A stretch of 64,000 bases of DNA from Varroa destructor (lineage: Eukaryota > Arthropoda > Arachnida > Mesostigmata > Varroidae), in the NCBI RefSeq assembly GCF_002443255.2, contig NW_019211456.1, positions 34,411,795 to 34,475,794 on the forward strand, written 5' to 3'. Positions 1-13,060 of this stretch are shown one piece after another. Positions within the stretch are counted from its first letter, which is position 1, and the number at the start of each line of letters is the position of its first letter. Both the position numbers and the translations under genes were made by a program. Below the pieces are notes generated by a model. The model saw only the letters and a list, made by a program, of their open reading frames with translations, made no database searches and was not told where the DNA came from.

Positions 1-68
1 GGCCAACACAACAGTGTCCGCAGCTATCGACGAGGGTGAGCGATTGTGCTTAGTATAATATCGCCATT

Positions 69-160
69 ATGGCTACACTCGGAGTACCAAAGGAGTTTAT
101 TCTCGACAAATATTTCGCCGAACTTCAGAAGTACTGGGAGACCGAAAGACGACTCCAAGG
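69..160 (+). CDS. First coding exon of an unidentified gene
   Basis: An ATG at 69 opens a 30-codon reading frame that starts MATLGVPKEF and continues through DKYFAELQKYWETERRLQ. It ends at a GTAAAT donor at 161, leaving one extra base (phase 1). The peptide is charged and helix-like, with strong protein character and no stop. The next exon is not certain. One phase-compatible candidate follows an acceptor at about 577-580 and reads 16 residues (start AGPASLVPIM) before a stop at the end of VAK. I do not recognise the family. The gene may continue through the poorly coding region to 11 kb, or it may be a very short protein. Confidence 0.5.
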
Positions 161-3100
161 TAAATATGAACGAACGTATAGATCATAGCAGATATGTTGA
201 CTCTATAGTATCGATTTACTAGACTAATGCAATAATAACAAAGAAAAATGAGAGAAATGCGCAGTTACGTCTACGATGATATAACAACGAACGGCTAAGT
301 CGAAGCGTCCTACAAAACGGAAGAGCCGCGTTTCTGCTTTTAATTGGATGACATATTGATGTTTTACCACCAGCTGATACGTGTCGTTTGCCTTTTTTAA
401 ATTCGTTTTTCCTGATAGGTCTGCATGAACCTAACACAGATTTATGCAGAGACAGATTTCGAAGAATGATTGTTCCCTTCGGACATGTTTCTCGTAAACG
501 CTACGATTGTTTCTGATGGCAGCTTCTGATAAGATTGACCACCACAGTGAACGAAAGCGGCAGTAGTCAGACGATTTAGCGGGTCCCGCTAGCTTGGTCC
601 CAATCATGGGTGGCCGCTCGGTCGCCAAGTGATCATTGCTGACGGACGGATACAACAGTTACCACGGGTAGGAAAATTTTGGCGGCCCAGCGCCGGTGGC
701 TTCAATGCCAATTCCAGTAGTAGCAAATGTACTAGCGTCAGCCGAAAGCCAACAGTTGAAAAGCAGGACACGAAAGTCTGCCCTGTCGCATTCATATGTA
801 TAAATGGAGCATGATGCATGTACTGGTCCGGTGTGACTACGTATCGGGTTGAGCGATTCAACTCGCTGTAGTTCCCGATTGCTCCAACAGTCCATTGTTT
901 GCCCTTAAACTATGCTTTAGATAGTACTATTGTTAGATAGTGCTTGTTGTCTTCAGACAGCATCATCACCACGGTGAGACGAAAAAACAATGCAACAACG
1001 AGAAACTGAGGGAGCCGAAAAAGACCTGCGAGTAGATCGTGAAGATAAGCTCATAGGAAAACGTGTCCGCTCACGGACCGGCGGCATTTTTGTCCTTGAG
1101 TCCTTGTACTGAGAAGAGGCGACCAAATGGCCGCTGCGACGTCCATGGCCGGAGTTCCAGCGGAATATTGTCACACTCAATCTGCTGCCCATCCTTGATT
1201 TATATAAGCGTTTACGTAACAGTTGTTTTAAATTTAGGCTGGGTTTGGTACAGATGGAATAGAGACGTATTTGAAATGTCAATCTGTAAGGCGTATTTAA
1301 ATTTGGACATTGATTCGCGTAGAATTTTGAGACTCATTTGATTATTGGTTCCAGTTTACCTAGTCGCAGGCGTACTGCCTGCTTATTGTCCCTGAGGAGC
1401 CTGACCCGAAGCAAGGTCTGATATGCTACTATGACACGGTCACCCGAAATCAAAGCTGCCAAAGTCTTCAGCAAGTCGGAGACAAGAGACCAAGCTTAAG
1501 ATCGAGAAGTGGTTTTCGCCGCACCAATTCGCAGATGCAATGGAGGCTTTCTTCCAATTCAACAAAGACCGGGTATTGTTGGCGATGTTCGCTGTGGAGC
1601 TGAGGATTTTTTTGTCGCCAGAGTTACTTCCGGAGGCCGCCACTAGGACTTCGCTTTGTGGCGATCTGCATTATAGTCTCTTTCTGGGAGCACGACCAGG
1701 CCGTGCATACCCGGACTCATCAGGGCTTTGATAGTAGTCATGCCCAGAATGTGTTCTAGTAAAGATGTATTCTACAATCGTGCGCTACACCACGCTCCAG
1801 GTGGCAACTAGCATCGGTCGCCGTGAACCTCTGTAGTACGAACTAGAACGGAATGGAGTGTGGGAACCCTAGCCTTTCTAAAAGCGAGGGTCCCCCCTTT
1901 GTCGAAGCTGGTCATAGTTGTAATGATAGTATCGAAGGTACTACGAGAAAATACGCTGTAGGCTGATGCATGTATGTACCGGAGGAGCTATGGTTAGTCG
2001 CTGTTTCGGCCACATTGGCCCTAACATTGCCTAGATACAATGCGTGTGATAAGGGGTCGGTTTAAAAGCAAACCTAGTACCATGATACGGAACATTCTTG
2101 TGAGGATGGGAAACCCAACATAATTAGAGGAATGATTTAAAATGGTGTCAGCAGTTAACGAACGAGCCGGAGCTTCAAGGGCCGAGTGCTCTCAAGACGT
2201 TATATTTTCGCTTGTCTCGTTCATGACCAAAAGAAACACTAAGAGAAGATGAACGCTATTGAAATGTTCTGCACGCAGTCATTTTTGCTGAGTACTTACA
2301 CCTCTCAGTGTCGACGCCGACACAATAGCCTACACTCTCTATGGTACGTACGAAAATATTTCACGGCTATGGAGGGCGCTGGTAGCGGTGCTGGCCTAAT
2401 ATAGCTGCGGCATAAAGAATTAAGTGAATTGTCCTTGAAACTTACGGAGTCACAGTAGGAATTCTGCTTATGAACTTGGCGTGGATGTGTTGGTCGTTCT
2501 ATCGCTTTTCCGCGCTGATATTTGGCTGTTAAAAAAAGCCCGATAAGTTCCATCTTGAAATAGATCTCATCGGGCCTTAATTGCCGAATCAACATGTCGC
2601 AGATGACGCCGAGATGGGGCAATTCGAGTCTAGAGCTTGTACGAAGTCTAGGCGAAGTTGTGTTTGTTTTCATCTGAAGATCCACCAAATGTTTTTTCCG
2701 AGGCTTATTTATTCAAGAAAAAAACGTAATCTTTTGCATTTTAGCGAGACTTTCCACCTCGCCACTTGAATGATTTAAGAAGTTTATTAAATGACCGATT
2801 TCGATTTAGGGTAATACTGCAACATTGCAACAGGAGTAAAAAGATTTTGAGTGAAAAAGTAAATTTCTACATATTTTTACAAGCTTAAGGATTCGATCTG
2901 GCTAGATGTTAAATGACAGTCACTACCTAATGCACGAGCATTCGGTAATGTAGATCGCCAAAATTCCAGTTGAGTTGATATAACGTAAACGAAATCTGTA
3001 CGTACGCGTAGTTTCCGTTAGTATTATCTAGCCGCGTGAGAAAGTCTTAAGCAAGTAGCGAATAAAAATTATCACCAAAATCTATGTTAGTACCATGCGT

Positions 3101-6100
3101 CAATAACCGCCAGTTGGACCATTACGGTGAGGAGATATTCTGGTTAAGTATCAGCACAATGTCGAGCTGGCCGGCTACTTCAGTATACAGAAATTGGACG
3201 AGACGGAGCTAAAGGGAAAAGGGGTAGCGCTGTCGTTTCTTGAAGGCCGGCTATGCGCTCATCATGAATTGGCGGGTATAGAAATTTTCAACATTTCGCA
3301 TCATTCTGCGCAATTCCTGGCTTTTATTTTCAACTAAATTAAAAAAGGCCCATCGGCGCCGCTGTCGTTATCGATCATTCTCATTGTTAATCCTTCAGCC
3401 ATCGCAAAAGCGCCATCGCTGAATCTCTGTTGAAATGTGCGAAACCCCACTCACTTCTCAATTGGTGTCCTCATCACTATTGACGCACTATTTCGGTATG
3501 TGTTGCATGGCTTCGTTGGATATTGAACGAGTTGCCGCTGTCGTGTCAAGAAACATCATCAGTATCTTTATTTTTCCCGCTTTTCCTGTCAAAGTACCCG
3601 TTCCAGCGTTGGCATTACATTATTAACTACATATTGAGCGATCCGCAGGGTTTTGACACTAACGGCCAGCCGATGCCGCCCGTCATCGTACTGAACCCAG
3701 AGCTGCTGACCGTTCGAGGTGATGCTACGCAGCACGAAACGATCCTCTTTGGCAATGTTGTATTGGTCTTTTCTGCTCACAAGTGTTCTAGGGCTGTACC
3801 CTGAACGCTGCATCCGATCTATTGCTGGCTGGTGACGGGTTCGTCCGATACGATTGACCAAATACAGTAAGAGCTGGCCTATCATGGCTCCTAAAAACGG
3901 CAATTATTTCTGGTTCGTCATCGTATTTAACTACTAATAACGGTTGTCATCTCGGGACGCAATGAGGTCTTCAACGTCCACTGGTCAATATCTTCGTTTT
4001 GGGAGCTCCCAGTAGAGCGGCTCGAACGGAAGCATCGACCTGCTATTCGATTTGAATTGGACGGGCCAGGCGAAACAAATCGATATCGCGTTAGATTTTT
4101 CCTCTTATAACTTTTGACTGTGTAGCTTTACCATATAGAGAACACGGCAAGGCGATCGCTTTAACAGCAGTTATTGCACCGTTTTATTTTAATGCACTTC
4201 CATCTTTGATTGATGACATGAATATTTGTTGTACGAGAGGTAACGGTTTGAGAGGGCAGACCACAATATTGAGTAATCTACACAGTATACTTTACACGTA
4301 ATGATGACCATAAAATGACGGCCTTACGTTCCTGGCCTGTGTGCACCCAACGCTTGTTGTTATTTGCTTAAATCGCATTTATTTTCCCTGTGCATGATAT
4401 TTATATCTACTATTCGCCTGGGTGTAGATGTTTTTTTAAGTAGAGTTACCATCAAACAAAGACTCAGGCATACAGGGCTCAGGCTTAAGTGGGTGGGAGT
4501 CCCATAGTATACAACCAAAGACGATATTTACAGTAAAGATTGGCGCTAGCCTTTAATCTCCTCAGATAAAATACTGACAGCTAAAGCTGTTTGTGACGAA
4601 CTACACTCTTTTTTCTAACGAATTTCTTCTTAGCAGTGCTCTCTTATATTTTCCAGTTAGTAACACATAGCAATTAACACAACACTTCGACGCATCAGCC
4701 ATACGCATATGCACAGAAAGTATCTATCTACAATAGTAAAAGCTGTTCTGCGATCACCCTTCAATCATCTTGCCTTCGATAATCCACCAGGTTACTTAAA
4801 TCGGCTATCTCTGACCCGAGTCGATTTGTCCGCCGTCGGCGTGGACTTCGCTAACGGCAGCGACGTTGCCAACGGAGGAAAATAAGCAAATCTTCTAGAT
4901 GTCATATATATATATATAAATATATAAATCTCCTTCAATTGCTTGCGTGTGCGGAGAGCTCTTCGCTACTACGGAATATGTTGATGGCACGATACCGAAT
5001 CATCTAGTAGGGACAGGTAAGATATGTGTGTCTGTGTGCGTATAAACGCCGCCAGAAGCAGTGGCAGCTGAAGCAATGGCGGAAGCGTCGTATCGAGATG
5101 TAACTGAGACTAGTACCTTACTGAAATGATGCCTCGATAACCGTCGCACCGTGCAGTAACAGCTAACGAACGACTGGACCCTATCAAGCCCGCAGTCCAA
5201 GGAGCGTCAAATACACTTTGCAATTTTAGGTTGTCGTGTCCTACTTGAGCTATCGTGCCGTCAGCTAGTTGTGACACTAGGGCACTTAAATTAGAAGCGG
5301 ACAGAAACTCAGTGCACTCTGCTGCTACTGCAGTGAAATGTGTATATCGTACCGAGCAGGATTAGCGACACGTACCATACACAATATAAAAGCCTGTATT
5401 AATAGCGTAAACGTTTTTAGGAGGGATGTTCTGGTAGTAGCTATACGTGTTGGGTATAGGTTATCGGTAGTAATAGCTGGCGTTGCCAACCAAGTAAAAT
5501 TCAAACAAGGTACAACTGCGGAAAATAACCAAAAAACTTAGACAAAAAATTGACACCAGTCACCTTTTCCGACTCGCCGTAATTGTTGTGAGCGCTCAAT
5601 CTCGCGCTCATCAATCGACAGTCATCAGTGGCGTGCATTTTAAAGCGTTCAGATCTGCCTTCAGTTTTGTTACTTACGTAGCTCTCGTGAAAAACATATA
5701 GTATTGCCTCCTTCAACAGATGAATCAGCCTAAGAGTCAGATTTTATGCGACAAGTGGTTATTAAATTATTTCAGATACGGATCATTAATCCGCTATTAT
5801 AATTACTGGTTTTCACAGAATATTTTTTCGCATTCAATCTCGTCATTTAGTCGAATCTATAGCAATCAAAAAGCGTTCCATATGCAAACCTGCCCTGGTG
5901 AACAGAGCTACGCAGAACACGCGCTCGAAGCGCGTGACTGGATATCGCGTACGCATTTAACGAACGAACTCGTGGCGCAGTCACCTCTTAAATTTAGCGC
6001 TCGAACAGGGTACCGGTGAATCCTTGTCGAAAAATAATGTTACGATGTACACCGAAAATGCCGCTAAGTTAACTATCAACGATGGCCATCCCGGTGTAAT

Positions 6101-9100
6101 AAATTCGGGGAACAATTCTCATACGGTCGGAAGTTACAACTTGTTTACTCGTAGCATTAGTAGCCCGTAATGTTGACTCTAGCATAACGCGGTGCATTTG
6201 ATCGCGGATAGACAGAATTTAAATAATAACATTTTGTTATTTATCTTTTTTTTTTATTAGAACGATCACTGCAGGTAAAGTGATCAACATATTTTTATTG
6301 TCATTATTAATACGAGCGCTAACGTGATAAAGTTGAGTTTTGGCTAACAAGCATCGGCGTTCTTATTTTTTTTTGTTTTAATATTCAATGAAGTTCAAAT
6401 TTTAGCGCGGTTGTTGTGTTTACTTGTCTATTTCAAAATTGACAAGGATATTTTTCACTTAGACATAGGCTAATAACGATTGTAATAAGTGTATGCGTGA
6501 CTAGTTTTATCATGCTCAACAGTTACGATACACACCGTAGCTAGACTCCTGACCTACAACCTTACAAATTAGTTAAACGAACGAATTGCTCTGAGGTCCA
6601 TAGGGATTCGGTTCTGCAACCGCGTGTTCAGAGCATTTAGCAATTAAGTAGTTACAGCTCTGGTCAAATTGCAGGTGTCTCATCTGAAGTGATTTCGCCA
6701 ATTTTCGTGTTAATGAAACGATTGTCTCATTCATTTTTCACTCGTTATCTATTCAACTTGAATTCCGATTTTCACTGCAAAGTTTGCGCAATGAGGCCCA
6801 ACAAGCGAGATATTGATTTATGGGACATCTCAACGTATTTTCTTCAAGTTCTTCCTCATCCACAACATATAACCCAACAAATGTAGACGATACGAGGCAT
6901 GCCACTGGAGCAACGACGAGTTCCCACTAAGTATTCAACAGGCTCGTATCAGTTACGTCAACAAGAAGTTTAAATAAGGCAACTGTAAATGCCCGTAAAA
7001 TTATCCGCTTCGTATAGACTATAAATATAGCCGAAATGCCGAAACCTCTTTATAGCTCAGCCAAATGCTTGATCCTACATGTTAAACAAGGATAAAATAG
7101 GCTCTCGGCGATTTGTTTGTTCTCTTTAGTTCAACCATTGTTATTTAATTAATCATAAATAGCGAGGCTACTATTTAGTCTCGGATATAAAATTCTACGA
7201 CCCATCTTGGTTCAGTCGTGGACGGAAGTGAGTAATTTCTATGCCGTCAACGAGCTACGGCCCTCTTATCTCGTCAACCCGTCCTTCGGCCCCGTGCTCG
7301 AATAGGAGAGGGTCCGAAATAATTTATTTTGGCCGATCTTCATGCCGTTATAACCCATCGCTTCGTCATTTTTAATATTGTGACTGAGATGACAATTCGA
7401 TGACTTTTTGAATGGGTTAGGTGGTCTATTCCACAAAACCATAGGTAAACGCGGTAACGAAAGCTCTGGCCGACTGTAATAATTATGTACCAAATGTTGT
7501 GCCATTAAATACCAATGAACCAGGAGATAATCGATTTGCCGTCACGACATAGCGCTCTCTCAATGCGCCACATATACTAGAGTTTTCTATCACCCATCTT
7601 TGTTGCAGTGCTGACTGGTACAAAAAATATGTACAAGAATTCCATGAGGAGTTTTTAACGAAAACTTTAATACAATTCTTCGCAACTTTTAGTATATATC
7701 TCTAAAACAAACACTCAGAATTACGTGGAAAGTACCAGCAATTGGTTATTGTTTCCTTTCTTTGTTGATGAATCGAGCAATTCCGCCGTTATCGCTGGGA
7801 GAATTTGATTGCATGCATCCGTGAATTGGGAAAACACTTTTTTAGCATCTGTTTTATGGAGCTTTTGTAATCTTATAGAAAAGAACAGATTGTTCGAAAA
7901 ATCAAGAAGTTTATTATTCAAGCACATTGAAGTGCCCGGGCAATTCGTTACGGTAGTTGAGACGATTATCACAAGGGGCACAAGCCACCTAATTAAAAAA
8001 TGTATGCGTATATATATGGAGAGTTTTTCGCAGAACAGTCAAATAGTTTATTTTCTACGTTTTTGTTCACATTAAAAAATTTGGAACTTGAAATTTCGTT
8101 GATGTAATTTCTGTAAACGCCCTGTAACCCATTAAGAATCACCAAAAAGCAAATTTGGGATGTTTGTGGTATTACTGACATCAACCAGATATGCTAAAAG
8201 CTTAGAAGTAGATCTCAAAAAAAAGATTTCTAACCTAAATATGGAGGATTCACATCATCATCTGCTCTACTTTCATAGATAGATAGAGCATTTTGTTTAC
8301 AATTGCGAATAGGCAAAGATAGTAAATGTTAGAAAAAAGGAAACGAAAATAGATAGAACGCCGATAAGGAGCAGACAATTATATTCACCCACGTCCTTTT
8401 AAATATCGCGTACCAAAGCTTCAAATAAATCTATAGACCACGTTCACCAATTTCACCCTATTGATATTATTGTATGCTTCTATAGAGTATTTAAACGCCA
8501 TGGTATTCGGACAAAAGATCACTTAGTTCCATTGTTATGCTCGTATACACTTTTTTGTGTCAGCAATACGAAAACAACCATGCTTTCTGGAGGTGCTATC
8601 CCTGAAAGTTGTCGCTTTCCGAAATGCATTTGTCGCGTCACTCTTCGAATTGGTCCTTTCCCTCGAATCGGTCTTTGGCCTTAGGTTGCTCCACCTGCTG
8701 CCGCTAAGAGGGGCAATCTAACCCCTTTTTGGAGCTAGAAGAACTCGATCGTCTACTTTGTTCTAATATTGTCAAAACAATTGGAGGAAAATATTGCTAT
8801 TGTGTATGCGATATTTTGTCTGCTGTCGGCGTTTCATCGCTGCTGCGACGTAATCGCGCCATGAAAGCGTCGCGTTCCAAGAGGAACAGATGGTAACAAG
8901 AGCAGGCCAGGAGACAGGTTGTTGTTCGAGACAACTTCAGATCTCGGGTCTCTGGCACGCAGAAATACCAGTGTTGTGACCTAAAGATACATGCTAGAGC
9001 GAACGAACGTTGTAAACGTAAACTAACGATTATCAAACCCCAAAAAACTAGTACCGACATCGCTACTTCAGACACTTCACATGAAAAACGGTGTTTCAAG

Positions 9101-11259
9101 TTTTACTTATGTTGCGTGATGGTTTATTAGTGAGGTAGAGAAATACGATATATTTGCTGCGTGTAATCTTGATATTGTAGTGCCAATGACTTGCTACGTC
9201 GTTAAAAGAGGTGACGCAAATATTTTTGTCACGGGTCGCTTATTAAAGAAAATCTACCTGTGCTACTGAGAGCGTGAAATGTTTGCCCTAATTAAAGACG
9301 CAGCTGGCTTAATGTTCGTATCCTAATTTCTGTTAGTTCGATAAAAACGATAGGTATTGGCCCCAAGTCGGAGACTGAAATGGTTAATGCCATCATATAA
9401 GATACGCGACCACATTTTTTGCACTTAAAAGTAAAATACGGTAACAGATATTGAGAAGAAATTCGAGTCAGGTTTGTCGCAACTATTCCGAACAGCCAAA
9501 AATACTATTTAGGCTCGAAGCTAAATTCCATCTGCATTGTACTAACTTACCCGGAGCAGCCCAGCAGCTATGGAGATTGAATACATGTCTCGACATAGCG
9601 GCGACAAGCCCAAATACCAGCTTGTCCATAGCCATATGGTCATGCGACAACGCTGCATACACAGTGGTCCTGAGATTGATACCAGGTAACAATAAATTCC
9701 CCTCCTTCGGATCAACAGATCGAAACGGGGCGTCACCCACTTTGAAAAACACGGTCGTATGCAGTACATCACGTCAAGGACGGAAAACTGCCGACCTGTA
9801 GCCGAAAATGGCACCAGGAACCTGCTGTTGCGACATCCATCCGTATGTGATAAACAAGCTCGAGAAAGGATATTTTAGCACAGACCGTAAGTGCTAAACA
9901 GTTGTGGTTGGTTTTTTATGAATGGACGAAACGTGAACAGACTTCCGAGGATGAAAAAAACACACAGAAATGTACCATATTCCTCAATGAGAACGCTTGT
10001 TAGCCACACTTTTCCTCTCACCGATGCTCTGGTAACAAGAGATATTCATGCTTGTTGATGACGATTACATTTATGTACCTTGTAGCGCAGGGATATTTTT
10101 GTAACTTACATACAGCCTTAAATTAGAGATGTCAGTTAACTAGTACCTTAAGCAGAATGACAACTGCGCATATCAGACTAGTGACACAGTTCAGTCAGTA
10201 AGTACGTAGCATATGACGATGTCTGTATCAATGTGTTACTTGTATTTTAGTTTCTTGTGACGAAAGTTATCTATAGAAAACTCTGTCCGGTCGACATCCT
10301 CGCCATCTTAACAGTCATATGAAATTCGCAGTTCATGGTATACTGTGTTTGCATAAGGGTCCCATATCGGCCTGCTGCACAGGTCATATTTGTGCAACTC
10401 CGCATGATTTTATATACCGGAGGCAACATTAACATTCCAATGGGGGTTAGATCCCCCATTGGGACAGCGTCTGAATGCACTAGGATGGTGAACATATGTC
10501 GCACTACTTCTTAGGTATTTCAATGTGCAGCGTGCAACCTGTTCTCCGGATCTACCTGTCCTGCATTGCTCTCCCTGTATAGATCGGCCTACCGGCCCGC
10601 TCACCTTCGATCGGACTACCGATCTTTGATTCTCAGGGCATTGGCAGCGTAAAGAGAGAGGGGGTGAAGGACTCTCCGGGGGAGAATTTTAGAACCAAGT
10701 TTGCGATATCCTGTATGTTGCGGTTCAATTGCGCTTTCAACTCGATATGCTGCGTGTTGTCGACCTTACGAACCAGACTCCTACGGTAGTAGACTAAAGT
10801 AGTCTCGACCACATGATACTTACTAAAATCCAGTAGGTGTCATTTTAGCTAGCGCAGTCGACCTAACCACACGGGAGGACTACTAAGACGACGTAGGAGA
10901 ACGAAGTGAGCATTTGTATGTTTCATAAGTCAACTTTGTCGACCGTTTGAATGAACTAGGCTGGAACCAGTGGTAACTCTACGCTGTGAAATTATTTGAG
11001 CACATGTGTAGGTAGGCTCATTTCATCCAATGCGCGGGAGGCTAAAGGAATTCCGCCGGCGATGTCCTTTCAGTAGAAGTTGCAGGTAGAAGTGTTTCCA
11101 CTGCTGCATCACAAGAACGCGCTCATTGGCGTATAGTTGCACATTTCAACTGCATTCATTAATGCATACGTGAATCAGTGGGCGAAACAGTTCCTCTTGT
11201 AGACAAACAGTGGTGCCAAGTGAATAATCCTACCGTTTTTCGCTTGGCCAACGGAAAAC
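161..11259. other. Largely non-coding stretch with coding-like scraps
   Basis: No intact gene is visible. Short coding-like pieces occur at about 1360-1730 (+), where a good frame shifts near 1490, at 3135-3290 (+), and at 3589-3903 on both strands. Other open frames at 2305-2688, 9451-9814 and 10271-10604 overlap on opposite strands and show no family signature. A TA-rich run lies near 4902-4924. The rest is AT-rich and looks like intergenic or intronic DNA. Confidence 0.45.
3135..3903. pseudogene. Possible decayed coding fragments
   Basis: On the + strand, 3142-3290 reads as about 50 open codons including LVKYQHNVELAGYFSIQKL. A + frame at about 3640-3715 includes DPQGFDTNGQPMPPVIVL and ends near a possible donor GTGATG. 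The minus strand over 3589-3903 is also open (104 codons) and contains SNGQQLWVQYDDGRHRL. None has a convincing start, splice partners or a family I recognise. They could be remnants of a transposable element or of a split gene. It is unclear which strand, if either, is coding. Confidence 0.2.
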
Positions 11260-11871
11260 ATGGGCCAAGCATCGAGTCAGCAGTTTCGAGTCACAGAACC
11301 TGTGAAGAAATCGTCAATGTCATCAAAGCAAGTGGTCCAGAAGGCTACACCTGGAAAATTTAAGCGCCAAATGAGTCGCAGATCGTTTAAAAGGAAATCC
11401 GTGTGGAAAAAACCGCCATCGGCTCCTCTAACTATTTCGTCATATAGAGGCCCACCGGCGACGTCAGTTCTCGTACGTCATGACTCTGATAGTTATGCCA
11501 CTATTCCACATAAGACAGCCACGCTTCCCCTACCGAAGGTGCATAATGTCACAGGTTATGAGAGCGGGTGTCGGACTCTGCCAAGGGAACCCCGCGATTC
11601 GAAAGCACTGGGTACAAAGAGCGTTTCATTTTCCAATCTCACCCAGGTAGTAAGATCGCCAACACTGTATTCGGACTCGACAGGTTATTCGACTTTCGTG
11701 CCCCCCTCATTCGACAAGTCCTTTGTTCGCTACAAATCCCCTAATCCTGGTACGTTAGAGAGACGTTATCGCACGAAAGGGGATCAGGAATATACTGATC
11801 ATTTAGAAAGAGGTAGGTGGTATAACATATCTACAAAATCCTGTCCATATACAAAAACCTTGATGAAATAA
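11260..11871 (+). CDS. Orphan basic Ser-rich protein with N-myristoylation-type start
   Basis: This is a single open frame of 203 codons from an ATG with A at -3 to a TAA. An in-frame TAA lies about 33 bases upstream, which supports this start. The protein begins MGQASSQQ: Gly2 followed by Ser6 matches the N-myristoyltransferase consensus. The N-terminal 60 residues are rich in Lys and Arg (KFKRQMSRRSFKRKSVWKK), which together with a fatty acyl group would favour membrane attachment. The rest is Ser/Thr/Pro/Tyr-rich and looks disordered, with short motifs such as TATLPLPK and KSVSFSNL. Polyadenylation signals AATAAA overlap the stop (11867-11872) and recur at 11892-11897, so it may be a one-exon gene or a final exon. 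I do not recognise the family. Confidence 0.6.
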   Translation: MGQASSQQFRVTEPVKKSSMSSKQVVQKATPGKFKRQMSRRSFKRKSVWKKPPSAPLTISSYRGPPATSVLVRHDSDSYATIPHKTATLPLPKVHNVTGYESGCRTLPREPRDSKALGTKSVSFSNLTQVVRSPTLYSDSTGYSTFVPPSFDKSFVRYKSPNPGTLERRYRTKGDQEYTDHLERGRWYNISTKSCPYTKTLMK

Positions 11872-13060
11872 ATTGATTTAAAATTTAACTGAATAAAAAT
11901 TCTTGAATGTGTAATTAGCTCTTGCAGTGAGTTACGAACTTAGCTAGAAGTAACGGAAGCACGTGAAGCGGTTGAGGTTCGAAACCGGGCATAGGCACGC
12001 CTCATTTTGTGCTGCAAAGCGACATCAGCCCTGTAAAGCAGTGCTTAACAACAATATCTAACGTAAAAAAACTTGAGACATTTATACAGGTACAACGTAA
12101 AACGCACCAAAGGCTTGCAGCTCACTGACGACCCTTCTACACTAAACATATCGCTATGGCTTCATTTGAGGGTCCGCAAAAAATTAACATATTTAAGCGT
12201 TATCACGCCGCCCATCCAAACCACTATCCACAGTTTCATTAATTTTGGATAAAATTAAAATAGTCGATAGTTTTTTTGAACAAAAAGATTGGGTATTTTA
12301 ACAATGCACAGTAAGAATCGGTATATGAAAAACGTCGGTAATTTTTATGTTAAATAGGTGTTCTTCTCTCGATTTGTATGTAATACTATGAGCGTTATGC
12401 TTGCAGATCGGATAAGCTATATATTGCGTGATATATATCAGACAATTTAGAATCAGTATGGATCCCTGTGAGGGACTGCCTATAATTTGTCCAACCACCA
12501 TTCTTCTCTTTCTTCTTTGCTAACCAACATAGGATTATTAAAAGCCCACTCTGCTTTTTGGTGAATTTGTAAGTTAGTTATCTTAATTGATTTCATTGCT
12601 TTTAACGTGCTCAGTCAGCCATTCACTCGTAGTCGACTGAAAGGCAAGACCTGCGGCTAGTAAGCCAAACTGGGTTTGAAAAATCCTATTTACCAGAAAA
12701 CTATCCACCAACCACTGTTCTACGCCCAACTCTACTAAACTGAACTGAACATTAAGCCATATTAAATGAGATGGTTATTTAATATGATTTAATCGATCCC
12801 ATCGTAACGGTTTCTATGCTTACTTCGCAGTGTTTTGTCTGGGCTTATTTTTGGCACGTTTAGAACTAAAAAGTGCCCAATGAATAGCTCAGACATCTTG
12901 TCTCACAGAATGATGAGTAACAACTGAACTTTGACAGAATCTTCGCTGAAACTCCCGCTGTTTTTCAAACTCTTATTTGTTTTTCAAGGTGAACCTTGGC
13001 CAAGGCTTGAATAATACACACATTAAAGCTTTTTCTAAATCCAATTTCTACCTATCGTTA
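11872..13060. other. AT-rich intergenic stretch
   Basis: Apart from the poly(A) signals of the preceding gene, I see only AT-rich sequence. A 12-bp palindrome CCTTGGCCAAGG lies near 12994-13005. There is no supported gene. Confidence 0.5.

Noticed and set aside
2305..2688. 127-codon minus-strand frame
   Set aside because: No motif, no splice sites and no conserved-looking segment; consistent with chance.
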